Assembly: GCA_964611755.1 (NCBI GenBank)
Contig: CAZTBB010000006.1
Coordinates: forward strand, 1 to 64,000
Direction: 5' to 3'
Length of the DNA: 64,000 nt
From: CAZTBB01 sp964611755
Lineage (GTDB): Bacteria; Pseudomonadota; Alphaproteobacteria; Micavibrionales; Micavibrionaceae
A program made the position numbers and the translations under genes. Each line of letters begins with the position of its first letter. The first letter of the stretch is position 1. Below are positions 36,195 through 44,874 of the stretch, piece by piece. Below the pieces are notes generated by a model that did not search any database, had not been told where the DNA came from, and saw only the letters and a list, made by a program, of their open reading frames with translations.

Positions 36195-37064
36195 TTATTT
36201 GCTATGAGAAGGGCTTAGCGTGGGCATTGGCGCATCAAAACTGGCCCAAATATCTTTTAAGGACATGTTGTGCCATGTTACGGCAATATTTTGACCATTG
36301 TCCTGCGCCTCTAATAATGTGCTCTGGATATGGTCAAGGGCGGGTTTAATGCTCCGGAACAATTCTTGTATCTCATCATCATCAGGATGATGGTAAATTT
36401 CGAATAATGGATCATCCGGCAATAAATTGGGCTGTGCGATTGGGTCGGTGGAAAAACGATAGGCTTTGCCGGCGCGCGTATCACGTATTTCCCAACTGGC
36501 ATGGGGTGCATGATAATCTATTCGTGGCGCCATAATCCCATGCGGGTTGCACATGGCGCGCAAATTTTTGATGTGATAATTGGCCATCGCAAAGATGTCG
36601 CCCGGCGCCAGCCCTGTTTTTTGTGCCAAAAGCACGGCAATGACGCGTCTTTGATTCTCCAGCGCCTCGTCATCATGACCATCCCAGTCCCGTTTCATGT
36701 CATGATGAATTTTTAGGAAATCATCTTCCAAGACAGGAGTATCACTGACGTTCCCCTTTGAACTCTGTGGTATAAAACGTTCCAAGGCCTTTTGTATACG
36801 CAAGGCGAGGACTTCCGCATCCCAATTGCCTTGATGATTTTTAACGCCGAATTGCCCTGTTTTCAGATAATGCAGCCCGAGCAGGATATGTGCGAGTTCA
36901 TGGGTGTCATCAACATAAGGATCAAAGCCGCGTATGCTGCGGTGCATACTGAGCACTTGCAGCATTGGTATATCGAATTGATGGGTTAGCCAGTAGGAAA
37001 GCTCTTGATAATCATGCGGCGGAATTCGTGTATCCGCACCCTGAAAGTCTTTATCAAGTTTCAT
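36195..37064 (-). CDS. H[D/E]xxH-family paralogue 2 of 6
   Basis: A 289-residue member, the most diverged of the array. HELAH (55-59) and the downstream HQGNWDAE (Glu 84, again 25 residues after the second His) are kept, as is RRVIAVLLAQKTGLAPGDIF corresponding to the R-T-L-L-W-x-L-E-x-x-T-G helix. The WPSGSNG loop is absent; the equivalent region reads RFSTDPIAQPNLLPD. The C-terminal helix is SLKDIWASF. It lies 68 bases upstream of paralogue 1 and no clear ribosome site precedes the ATG. Confidence 0.72.
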   Translation of the reverse strand: MKLDKDFQGADTRIPPHDYQELSYWLTHQFDIPMLQVLSMHRSIRGFDPYVDDTHELAHILLGLHYLKTGQFGVKNHQGNWDAEVLALRIQKALERFIPQSSKGNVSDTPVLEDDFLKIHHDMKRDWDGHDDEALENQRRVIAVLLAQKTGLAPGDIFAMANYHIKNLRAMCNPHGIMAPRIDYHAPHASWEIRDTRAGKAYRFSTDPIAQPNLLPDDPLFEIYHHPDDDEIQELFRSIKPALDHIQSTLLEAQDNGQNIAVTWHNMSLKDIWASFDAPMPTLSPSHSK

Positions 37065-37136
37065 TATCGCAAAACACTACGTGATTTTAGCGTATTTTTG
37101 CAAGGTGAAGTTAAAATTTATATAAAAATCAGTACC

Positions 37137-38021
37137 TTATGGGGCGCTCTCCGGTGTGTTTTGCAAAGACATACTTGGCTTGTAATCCTCGCCAAAGATG
37201 ATTTTGTAAATATCACGGACAGTAAGGTTTGAAAGAATTTCTTCCTTCATATTGTGAAAATTGGCAACAGAGTGATCCTTTGTTGTCATTTGATGTTGGA
37301 AATAGGCAAGAAAGGGCAAGATAGTCTCAAAAAGTTCGTGACATTCAGCTTCACGAGGCTTGTAAAAAGGCTGGAAGACGCTGACACCATTAGAGCCTTC
37401 TGGCCAATGTTCAAAGTATCTATCTTGGTCATATCCGTATTTTATGCCCTCATGTTCAACATAAAATGACATATAGCCAAAACTGTCTGCGTGAAACCCA
37501 CCGATCACTAAGCCATGTCGTTCGGCATATTTTTTGAGTTTTTCTGTATGGAAATCACATTCTTGAAAAATCGCAAGAGCCGGCCTTTTAGTAATTCCCT
37601 CTAAGATCCATAAAATGGTGCGGTTTGCATTCTCAGTAATACGATCATTAATAAATGTTTCTTCGATATGGAATGAAAATTTATGGGGGGCATCGTGCAT
37701 CTCATTTTTTCTAAAATGCAGAGCCATTTCTAAGCCTGCAACATAGCATTCAGCTTCAAGGTTTCCTTGATATTGCGAGGGGGCAACATGCCCTTGTTGT
37801 TTGATAAGCATCAGGGCAAAAATCAGATGAATGTAATCATGGGCACCCACACTGCTTCCAGGAAAGCCCCAATTTTGAACATGGTAAGCGACCGCGTCCT
37901 TAACGCTCATATCCTGTTCCAGCATATGGTGAATTTCATTGTTGAGCCCATAAGTATGGCGATGATGATCTGTGTCTGCCTCAGAAGCGTTCGCCGCGGG
38001 AAATATCTGTGTAAGTGCCAT
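37137..38021 (-). CDS. H[D/E]xxH-family paralogue 3 of 6
   Basis: A 294-residue member. It has YGLNNEIHHMLEQDMSVKDA, HDYIH (61-65), YQGNLEAE (Glu 91), NRTILWILEGITKRPALAIF, WPEGSNGVSVF, and TVRDIYKIIFGEDYKP near the end. The metal motif is HDxxH rather than HExxH. A well-formed minus-strand promoter lies upstream: TTGAAT (38086-38081), 17 bases, TATACC (38063-38058), with the sequence ATTTACATAA in the spacer. Confidence 0.75.
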   Translation of the reverse strand: MALTQIFPAANASEADTDHHRHTYGLNNEIHHMLEQDMSVKDAVAYHVQNWGFPGSSVGAHDYIHLIFALMLIKQQGHVAPSQYQGNLEAECYVAGLEMALHFRKNEMHDAPHKFSFHIEETFINDRITENANRTILWILEGITKRPALAIFQECDFHTEKLKKYAERHGLVIGGFHADSFGYMSFYVEHEGIKYGYDQDRYFEHWPEGSNGVSVFQPFYKPREAECHELFETILPFLAYFQHQMTTKDHSVANFHNMKEEILSNLTVRDIYKIIFGEDYKPSMSLQNTPESAP

Positions 38022-38131
38022 GCCTTAACCGTTATGCGTTTTAAAAATACCCGTATTGGTATAATGTATATGTTATGTAAATTCAAGGAAAATATGGTTT
38101 TTGCGTGAATGGATTTTCTGTGCGGTTTTCT

Positions 38132-39067
38132 TCATGCCGCCTTTGATAGGGCAGGCATGTCGACAGTATCATTATTTTGCGGAGCGGACGCAGCGTGATA
38201 GTCATGTCCCGCCACGTCTTTGTATATATCCCGGGTTGTTTTTTCTTTCATAAATCCTGCAAGAAATTTTGCGTATTCTTCGATACTCTTAGAGCATTTG
38301 GTTGTTTCAATATGGTCTTGAAACGCGTTTCGGATATTGAGGGTAAGGTCATACATTATTTCAACCATGATATCGATGTCATGGTGGATATCCGGTGTGT
38401 AGGGAACAAATTCTCTAAATCCGTTTGAGCCGGATGGCCATGATGATCCTCCTAATTTTCCGGGCCCGTAGCGTTTGCCCTTATAAAGGATGGAGGCTGT
38501 TTTATCTGTCTGTGATGAGGTGAGCTCTGCATGGATGCCGTCATGGCGATTGGCTTCCGCGCATAAATCTTCAATCGTAAAATCATTTCGTTTGAGTATG
38601 TCCAAGGGGTTTGATCCCGTCTCTTTTTCAAGAATCCACAGCAATGTCCTGACCGCGTTTTCTTTGGCCTCGATTTGCTTGATGATTTTTTTGTAATCAG
38701 CCTTAGCCTTGTTTTTGAGCCCGCTTTTCGTGAGTGTCGATGGGGATAGTGCCATGTCATGAATGCAGGATTGCATCAAAATCAGAAGAGCCTCGGAGGC
38801 TTGGGATCCTTGATATTCCGTTGGGCCGGCACGGCCATTATGCGCATACAGAGCCATAGCCAGTATGATATGGAAGCCATCATGCATGTTAAAAAAGTCA
38901 TTTGATTGCGGGAAGCCATATGTGTTTTGGTGGAATAAAATCGCATCTTCAAGCGACATATCTTGCTCCAACATATCAAGAATTTCATTTTTCATTCCAT
39001 AGATATGCTGACCCTCTAAATCCATTTCCGGGTTTGTTGAGCTAAGGAAGGTGTCTTTGAGTGCCAT
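38132..39067 (-). CDS. H[D/E]xxH-family paralogue 4 of 6
   Basis: A 311-residue member. It has YGMKNEILDMLEQDMSLEDA, HDGFH (62-66), YQGSQASE (Glu 92), VRTLLWILEKETGSNPLDIL, WPSGSNGFREF and TTRDIYKDVAGHDY. It follows paralogue 5 by 12 bases and has GGGAAG before its ATG, so 5 and 4 form one transcript from the promoter upstream of 5. Confidence 0.75.
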   Translation of the reverse strand: MALKDTFLSSTNPEMDLEGQHIYGMKNEILDMLEQDMSLEDAILFHQNTYGFPQSNDFFNMHDGFHIILAMALYAHNGRAGPTEYQGSQASEALLILMQSCIHDMALSPSTLTKSGLKNKAKADYKKIIKQIEAKENAVRTLLWILEKETGSNPLDILKRNDFTIEDLCAEANRHDGIHAELTSSQTDKTASILYKGKRYGPGKLGGSSWPSGSNGFREFVPYTPDIHHDIDIMVEIMYDLTLNIRNAFQDHIETTKCSKSIEEYAKFLAGFMKEKTTRDIYKDVAGHDYHAASAPQNNDTVDMPALSKAA

Positions 39068-39079
39068 GATGCTCTTCCC

Positions 39080-40012
39080 TTATGCCGCCTCTTTTAGCGA
39101 CGGGGCATTATCTTCCGGAGTGCTGGCGGGTGCGTTTAAAGGGATGTAGTCTTGTCCTGTGATTAACTTATATAAATCGCGGACTGTTTTACCTTCAAAA
39201 TAGGCTTTTAAGAATGCTTCATCATGGTTTAGGCCGCCATGTGCTTTATCGTTTCGATAACTTTCACTGACGATTTCAATATCGATGAGAAGACGATCAA
39301 TCCCTGCCAAAATAAAGTTCACTTCATTTTTGATGTTTGGTTTGTACTCAATAAATCGGCTCTTTCCATTGGAGCCTGACGGGAGCCTTGATTTGTCGAG
39401 TGACGACTCATAATACCGGCCCCTATAGGGAATGACGCCATTACACAAAACGTAAACGGAGGCGCAGTTTCTGGTATAGTCATTTACTTTTGTTGATGTG
39501 AATTGATTTCTCTCGAGTATGCCAACCAGATCTACGCACGTTTCTTTTTGATTAAGCCAGAGCATGGTTCTGAAAAAGTTTTCGTCCGCCTGTACATTTT
39601 CTACCAAGTTTTTGTACTCACCCTTTGCTTTTTTACGAATGGTACTCAGTTTTGGCGTTCGATCCGACATCATGGTTTCAGTGATACAAAAGCCAATGAG
39701 ATCGGCCAATGCGTTTGATGCGGGGGAGCCTTGGTATTCAAGCGGAGATACTTCTTTGTTTTCGGCAAATAAAAGAATGCCCAAAATAAGGTGCCTTGCT
39801 ATCTCATTGTAATGGTAAGGCGGATTTTCAGAAACATCATATCCTCTATTGATAAGTTTGAAATTATCAACCGCATGCAGATGCATCGCCTCGCTCAGAG
39901 TCATATCCTGTTCGAGCATTTCCAGAATTTCATTGTTATAGCCAAAGCGGTGTTTATCACCAAAATCCTGCCGCAAGTTAGAGGCTGTCACAAATTTTTC
40001 GCGCAATTTCAT
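39080..40012 (-). CDS. H[D/E]xxH-family paralogue 5 of 6, metal motif degenerate
   Basis: A 310-residue member, closest to paralogue 4 in layout: YNNEILEMLEQDMTLSEA, YQGSPASN, FRTMLWLNQKETC, LPSGSNGKSRF, TVRDLYKLITGQDY. The metal motif is lost. The first His is replaced by Glu 70 (EIARH, 70-74) and the downstream Glu by Asn. It may be structural or regulatory. Minus-strand promoter: TTGCTT (40078-40073), 17 bases, TATAAC (40055-40050), with ATATGTAAAT in the spacer. Confidence 0.73.
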   Translation of the reverse strand: MKLREKFVTASNLRQDFGDKHRFGYNNEILEMLEQDMTLSEAMHLHAVDNFKLINRGYDVSENPPYHYNEIARHLILGILLFAENKEVSPLEYQGSPASNALADLIGFCITETMMSDRTPKLSTIRKKAKGEYKNLVENVQADENFFRTMLWLNQKETCVDLVGILERNQFTSTKVNDYTRNCASVYVLCNGVIPYRGRYYESSLDKSRLPSGSNGKSRFIEYKPNIKNEVNFILAGIDRLLIDIEIVSESYRNDKAHGGLNHDEAFLKAYFEGKTVRDLYKLITGQDYIPLNAPASTPEDNAPSLKEAA

Positions 40013-40138
40013 AATTTAAGTTTTATTGTTTATTAAATATCCACCGATGGTTATAATTTACATATTGCAAAAAAGCAAGAAAATTCCCTCATGGCCGCAT
40101 ACCGGTCATGGGGCTATGACTTAAAATAGGTTGCGGGC

Positions 40139-41035
40139 TCAGTTCTGTCCGTGCTCGGGGGCTGGGTCCGGAGTGTGAGGGGGCTGATAATCATGGCCAT
40201 GGATGAGGGCATAAACATCACGCATCCTAATTTTTGAGAAAAGCTCTTCTTTCTTTGTGAGCATATTTTTGGACAGGGTTTCATAATCGGCATGCTCATA
40301 GAAATAGTTCAGAAACGGCCAGTAAAGATCGAATAGGGCGCTCATCTCTTTGTGGCTCGGCACTTCAAAGAGAGAAAAATCATGAGTGCCGTTCGATCCT
40401 TGTGGCCACTGGTTATCAACGCTGCAGGCGCTGTGAAGACCATATTTTTGCTCTCCGTCCGAGATAAAGAAAGAGGTGAAATTGTTCGTGCCCATTGTGT
40501 AATGCACTATATAGCCCTGTTTGCGGGCGAAATTAGCCAGACGTTTCATGCTGTATTCGCAATCCTTGAAAATGTTTATGGCCGGTTTGCCAAGTTTTTC
40601 TTCGAGCATCCACAGCATGGTACGAATGGCATTTTCACTCAGCCAATCTTTTGAGTGCAGTTTTTGTGCTTCGGTCAAAAAAGCTTTTTGCAAAGCCGCT
40701 TTGTTGTCCTTGTAATAGGGCATGTGCAGCAGATATTCCATCGCAGAGATTACCATCTCGGCCTCAAGGTCAGCCTGATAAGGCGTAGTGCTATCGCAGG
40801 TTGCATGCCTTTTGAGCAGCATAAGTGCATAGACCAAATGCATGGCATCATGGCTAATGGTTGTGCTTGAGGTCAGTCTCCATTTTCTTTGGTGATCACG
40901 CGCGGCATCCCTGAGGGTGAGATTGCTATTCAGCATGGGCAACAACTCGTCCTCAAATCCATAGGCGCGAGGGGCATCCGGTTTTGGTTTTTGGGAGGAG
41001 CTTTGAAAAAGTTTTGGCAATAATTTTAGTGGCAT
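40139..41035 (-). CDS. H[D/E]xxH-family paralogue 6 of 6
   Basis: A 298-residue member with YGFEDELLPMLNSNLTLRDA, HDAMH (62-66), YQADLEAE (Glu 93), IRTMLWMLEEKLGKPAINIF, WPQGSNGTHDF and RMRDVYALIHGHDYQPP. The C-terminus is Pro-rich. GAGGG precedes the ATG by 5 bases. It is divergent from dnaN. It most resembles paralogue 3 in the FKDCEYSMKRLANFARKQG helix (compare FQECDFHTEKLKKYAERHG). Confidence 0.75.
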   Translation of the reverse strand: MPLKLLPKLFQSSSQKPKPDAPRAYGFEDELLPMLNSNLTLRDAARDHQRKWRLTSSTTISHDAMHLVYALMLLKRHATCDSTTPYQADLEAEMVISAMEYLLHMPYYKDNKAALQKAFLTEAQKLHSKDWLSENAIRTMLWMLEEKLGKPAINIFKDCEYSMKRLANFARKQGYIVHYTMGTNNFTSFFISDGEQKYGLHSACSVDNQWPQGSNGTHDFSLFEVPSHKEMSALFDLYWPFLNYFYEHADYETLSKNMLTKKEELFSKIRMRDVYALIHGHDYQPPHTPDPAPEHGQN

Positions 41036-41193
41036 AAAACCCTCTTTGTTTTATGAAAAACATCGATAGCATGAGCGGCTTACTGTATTCAACAAAAATA
41101 TTGCTGATAGTTTGTACAAAACCCTTTTGAAACCCGCAGAGCCCTGCTATAAATTGATTCTTAGCCAATTAATTTTTGAATGGAAGTAGTGTA

Positions 41194-42312
41194 ATGAAAC
41201 TGAGCATTGAGCGTGCCGCCCTATTAAGATCTCTTAATCACGTCCAGAGCGTTGTTGAACGCCGTAACACAATCCCCATCCTCTCAAATGTTTTATTGAA
41301 GGCCGATGACGGGATGCTGACCTTATCCACGACCGATATGGATCTGGAAATTAACGAGAGTGTTGCAGCCAATGTCTCCGCTTCAGGGTCAACCACTGCG
41401 CCTGCACATACATTGCATGATATTATTCGTAAGCTTCCGGATGGCTCTGATGTTGAATTAGAGCTCAATGCCGAAGGCTCGCAAATGGTTGTGAAAGCCG
41501 GACGCTCTCAATTCAAGCTGAGTTGTTTACCGGTTGGTGATTTCCCTGAAATCGGAACAGGTGATCTTGAAACAAGCTTTGCGATTCCGGCGGCCGATCT
41601 GCGCGCTTTGATTGATCGCACCCGCTTTGCGATGTCCACGGAAGAGACACGCTACTACCTCAACGGTATTTATCTGCATGAGGCCGATAATGAAGGTGTA
41701 CAGGTTTTGCGTGCTGTGGCAACCGATGGTCACCGTTTGGCACGTTTTGAAATGCCATTACCAGATGGCGCAGCCGGTATGCCGGGTGTTATTATCCCAC
41801 GTAAGGCTGTGGGTGAATTGCGCAAATTGGCGGATGAGGCGGCCGATGCGATAAACATCAGCCTGTCTGGCAGCAAAATTCGCTTTGCCTTTGATCATAT
41901 TGTTCTGACATCAAAGCTTATTGACGGAACCTTCCCTGATTATCAGCGTGTCATTCCAGAGGGGAATGATAAAATTGTTGAGGTGAATCCCGCCATGTTT
42001 ACCGGCGCGATTGACCGTGTGTCGACGATCTCGGATGGTAAATCACGCGCGGTGAAGATTGCTTTGGCCGGTAAGCAAATGACCATTTCCGCGAGTTCCG
42101 CCGAGGCAGGTAGCGCCACAGAGGAATTGGAAGTCAATGGTGAGACTGATATTGAGATTGGCTTTAATGCAAAATATTTGCTCGATATCACATCTCAAAT
42201 TTCCGGTGAGGGTGGTTGCCGCTTGACGCTGGCTGATCCTGCATCACCCACTATTATCCAAGATAACAGCGATGCAAGTGCACTTTATGTGATTATGCCA
42301 TTGCGCGTATAA
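41194..42312 (+). CDS. dnaN: DNA polymerase III beta sliding clamp
   Basis: The ring-shaped processivity clamp, three domains over 372 residues. The N-terminus MKLSIERAALLRSLNHVQSV and RRNTIPILSNVLL, the middle TRFAMSTEETRYYLNGIYL with DGHRLARFEMPLP, and the C-terminal VIMPLRV are canonical. I start at ATG 41194 with GGAAG upstream; a frame from 41176 adds six residues and is less likely. It is followed by an intrinsic terminator at 42353. Confidence 0.97.
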   Translation: MKLSIERAALLRSLNHVQSVVERRNTIPILSNVLLKADDGMLTLSTTDMDLEINESVAANVSASGSTTAPAHTLHDIIRKLPDGSDVELELNAEGSQMVVKAGRSQFKLSCLPVGDFPEIGTGDLETSFAIPAADLRALIDRTRFAMSTEETRYYLNGIYLHEADNEGVQVLRAVATDGHRLARFEMPLPDGAAGMPGVIIPRKAVGELRKLADEAADAINISLSGSKIRFAFDHIVLTSKLIDGTFPDYQRVIPEGNDKIVEVNPAMFTGAIDRVSTISDGKSRAVKIALAGKQMTISASSAEAGSATEELEVNGETDIEIGFNAKYLLDITSQISGEGGCRLTLADPASPTIIQDNSDASALYVIMPLRV

Positions 42313-42352
42313 TTACTTTTCTTGCATTTTCATAATGATTTAAATTAAGGTG

Positions 42353-42384
42353 CTCCCTCATGGCTAGTGAGGGAGTTTTCTTTT
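42353..42384 (+). terminator. dnaN terminator overlapping the next gene's ribosome site
   Basis: CTCCCTCA (42353-42360) pairs with TGAGGGAG (42368-42375) around a 7-base loop and is followed by TTTTCTTTT. The 3' arm GAGGGAG is also the only Shine-Dalgarno for the TTG start at 42383. Confidence 0.85.
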
Positions 42385-43039
42385 GCCAAAATTCTACCAT
42401 TTTACATCGTTGAATAAGCTGCACGAGATGTTTGATATGAATTACAGCGTCAAGGAGCCAGCGATTGTTCCGATTAAGCGTATGGTGACGCTTGATGCTC
42501 CATTAAGTAAACGTAATCATAAAATGGGTCATGAGGGTGCAGTCTTTGGAGTGCTTGATCCGTTTGAGAGTGGCTGGTGGGATATTGAGTTTAACCCAGA
42601 TGAACCGATGATGGAGCGGGTTATAAAAGAGATTAATGGCGGGCATGGCCCTGATGGCAATGAGATTATCGTGCTGGAGATTGAAGTTGATGATGACGAT
42701 CCGGTTTATGTGGCCGATTGGTCAGTGCATGAACATCCGGAGTATAATGGTTATCGCGCAGACAATAAGGATTTAATTCGGGATATTAAGGATGCTTATG
42801 TCGAAAGCATGGTGCCTTTGAGTGAGTATCTCGAAAAAGGCATGGATTATAGGGGGGCAGAAGTTCTTTGCTTTACCCATATTCCTTTAAAAAAGGATCG
42901 CGTGAAAATTATTCACCAAGAAAACCGCCATGATTTAATCAATCGTATGCGCATAAAGTTTGGGCGCGAGCCCCATCCTCCTCAGCTACCTTATAAAGAG
43001 CCGGACTTATCCGTACTTTTTGATGGTGAACCAACGTGA
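42383..43039 (+). CDS. Hypothetical protein, possible ART-like N-terminus
   Basis: A 218-residue soluble protein read from TTG 42383, 7 bases after GAGGGAG. It opens KFYHFTSLNKLHEMF, similar to the YH-(I/F)-T start of DarT/ART-type ADP-ribosyltransferase folds. This resemblance is short and the later catalytic pattern is not obvious. Acidic segments (EVDDDDPVYVADWSV) and a Pro-rich tail follow. Expression probably depends on read-through or opening of the hairpin upstream. Function unknown. Confidence 0.6.
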   Translation: MPKFYHFTSLNKLHEMFDMNYSVKEPAIVPIKRMVTLDAPLSKRNHKMGHEGAVFGVLDPFESGWWDIEFNPDEPMMERVIKEINGGHGPDGNEIIVLEIEVDDDDPVYVADWSVHEHPEYNGYRADNKDLIRDIKDAYVESMVPLSEYLEKGMDYRGAEVLCFTHIPLKKDRVKIIHQENRHDLINRMRIKFGREPHPPQLPYKEPDLSVLFDGEPT

Positions 43040-43066
43040 GATATGTTGAAGGGCTCTAAAAGACTG

Positions 43067-43609
43067 TTATGGCTGGACGGGGTCTAGCTGGGCAGTTTGA
43101 TTGTTAATAACGTCTGTGTCCAGAACAACGGCGTATCCCGTGCCTCTGGCAATATAATCTTTTATAATGGAGGCGCGCCTTGCTTGACCATCAGGGAAAA
43201 TGTGACCAGATATTTCGAGGTTTTGTAATCCGTCATTCAAAGGAACAATAAAGTTGCCTCTTTCCACTGTATTAATTTGAATAGCAGATGCCGGCTCGTA
43301 ATTTTCCTCCGGCGGCGAAAATGTTGCTATATTAATGAGGTAAGACGTTCCCCAATATATATCTCTATCTTTAATAAAGACATGGATTTTGTCTTCGGCT
43401 TCTCCTGAGATGGCTGCGGGGATTGTAACGTGATGGATACCATCTGGTAGTCTAGAGGCGAGATCACCCTCCAAGATTGATGTGCTCTGTACAGGCGGCA
43501 AGGATGGTGTTCCATCACTCGAGCTAATATTTGTTTCACTATCTCCGCAAGCACTTAAGAATACTGCTGATGAGAGGGCTGTTGCTTTGAAAGCTTTATC
43601 AAGAGACAT
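43067..43609 (-). CDS. Putative lipoprotein of unknown function
   Basis: A 180-residue product with a lipoprotein signal: a basic N-terminus (DKAFKA), a hydrophobic stretch (TALSSAVFL) and a lipobox ending SAC at residues 19-21, followed by a Ser/Asp-rich linker. The mature part (from about 45) is beta-rich with one possible immunoglobulin-like or beta-sandwich domain. No cysteines remain after the lipobox. No family recognised. Confidence 0.7.
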   Translation of the reverse strand: MSLDKAFKATALSSAVFLSACGDSETNISSSDGTPSLPPVQSTSILEGDLASRLPDGIHHVTIPAAISGEAEDKIHVFIKDRDIYWGTSYLINIATFSPPEENYEPASAIQINTVERGNFIVPLNDGLQNLEISGHIFPDGQARRASIIKDYIARGTGYAVVLDTDVINNQTAQLDPVQP

Positions 43610-43749
43610 ATTTGAAATTCCTGCACACGATTAATGAATAATACCCATCTTCTAGCAATCGCATTATGCAAAAGCAAGTGATTTGTTTTCTTGAGGATGG
43701 GGGGCGCAGGAAGACTCTCTTTTACCGGCAAATATGCTACATAATATCT

Positions 43750-44874
43750 ATGGCCTATCTTCAATCGCTGCAATTGCATCATTTTCGCTGTTATGAGCAG
43801 GCCAAGCTTGAGGGCTTGGAGGCCGGACTTGTGGTGCTTTCGGGTGCCAATGGCGCGGGTAAAACCAATGTGCTGGAGGCGGTCTCTTTGTTATCACCTG
43901 GCCGCGGGCTTCGCGGATGCAAACCTATGGAGATCCAGCGCGTCCATTCCTCGTCCCCATGGGCGATATCTTGCGAAGTCGCCGGAGGGTTTACGCCGAT
44001 ACAAATTGGAACGGGTTTGGATGCCAAAACGGAAAAGCGCCTTATCCGCATTAACGGCGCGCCGGCCAAAGGGCAAAACGCATTGGCGGATTATCTGGCT
44101 TGTGTCTGGCTGACGCCGCAAATGGATGGGCTGTTTTTACAAGGCTCATCGGATCGCAGGCGGTTTTTAGATCGTCTGGTCTTTGCCTTTGATCCCGGAC
44201 ATTCGGGCCGCATTACACGCTATGAGAATGCGATGCGCCAACGCTCAAAACTTTTGCAGGATGGCAAGGGGGATCCCTCTTGGTTGGTGGGGCTGGAATC
44301 TCAAATGGCAGAAACGGGCGTCGCCATTGCGGCTGCGCGTCTTGATTTTACAGCGCGTTTGCAGGCGGCTTGTGATCAAACGCAGGATCAAACATTCCCC
44401 AAAGCATCCTTGCGCGCGGGCGGCACATTGGAGGAGCTATTGCAATCCAGCCCTGCTGTGGAGGTGGAAGAGATGTTTTCTTACCAACTCTCGGAGAGCC
44501 GAGCCAAAGATGCGCAAACGGGCGGCGCGGCCAGTGGGCCTCACAAATCAGATTTACATGTCCAATATAGTGATAAGCAGATGCCGGCGGCGCAATGTTC
44601 TACCGGAGAACAAAAAGCCTTGTTGATCGGAATTATATTGGCGCATGCGCGCCTGATAGCCGCAGAGCGCGGAGCTCCACCGCTTTTGTTGCTTGATGAG
44701 GTGGCAGCGCATTTGGATGAGGGAAGGCGTGCGGCACTTTACGAGATTTTGGGGCATCTTGGTGGACAAGTCTGGCTCACGGGTACGGATAAGAATCTCT
44801 TTGATGCGATTAAGGGAACAGCACGTTTTTTCAATGTGTCAGAGGCGCATTTGTGTGATCAGCGTGCAGCCTAG
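43750..44874 (+). CDS. recF: DNA replication and repair protein RecF
   Basis: An SMC-like ATPase that loads RecA at single-strand gaps. It shows LHHFRCYEQAKLEG, Walker A LSGANGAGKTNVLEA, SPGRGLRGCK, the signature STGEQKALLIGIILAHA and Walker B LLLLDEVAAHLDEGRR. The ATG at 43750 gives 374 residues, normal for the family; the longer frame from 43666 is not family-like. It converges on hisC with a 4-base stop overlap. Confidence 0.95.
   Translation: MAYLQSLQLHHFRCYEQAKLEGLEAGLVVLSGANGAGKTNVLEAVSLLSPGRGLRGCKPMEIQRVHSSSPWAISCEVAGGFTPIQIGTGLDAKTEKRLIRINGAPAKGQNALADYLACVWLTPQMDGLFLQGSSDRRRFLDRLVFAFDPGHSGRITRYENAMRQRSKLLQDGKGDPSWLVGLESQMAETGVAIAAARLDFTARLQAACDQTQDQTFPKASLRAGGTLEELLQSSPAVEVEEMFSYQLSESRAKDAQTGGAASGPHKSDLHVQYSDKQMPAAQCSTGEQKALLIGIILAHARLIAAERGAPPLLLLDEVAAHLDEGRRAALYEILGHLGGQVWLTGTDKNLFDAIKGTARFFNVSEAHLCDQRAA

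Noticed and set aside
35230..41035. Six paralogues as transposases or toxin-antitoxin repeats
   Set aside because: No terminal inverted repeats, no DDE or relaxase-type motifs, no small partner genes; members are diverged and individually promoted.
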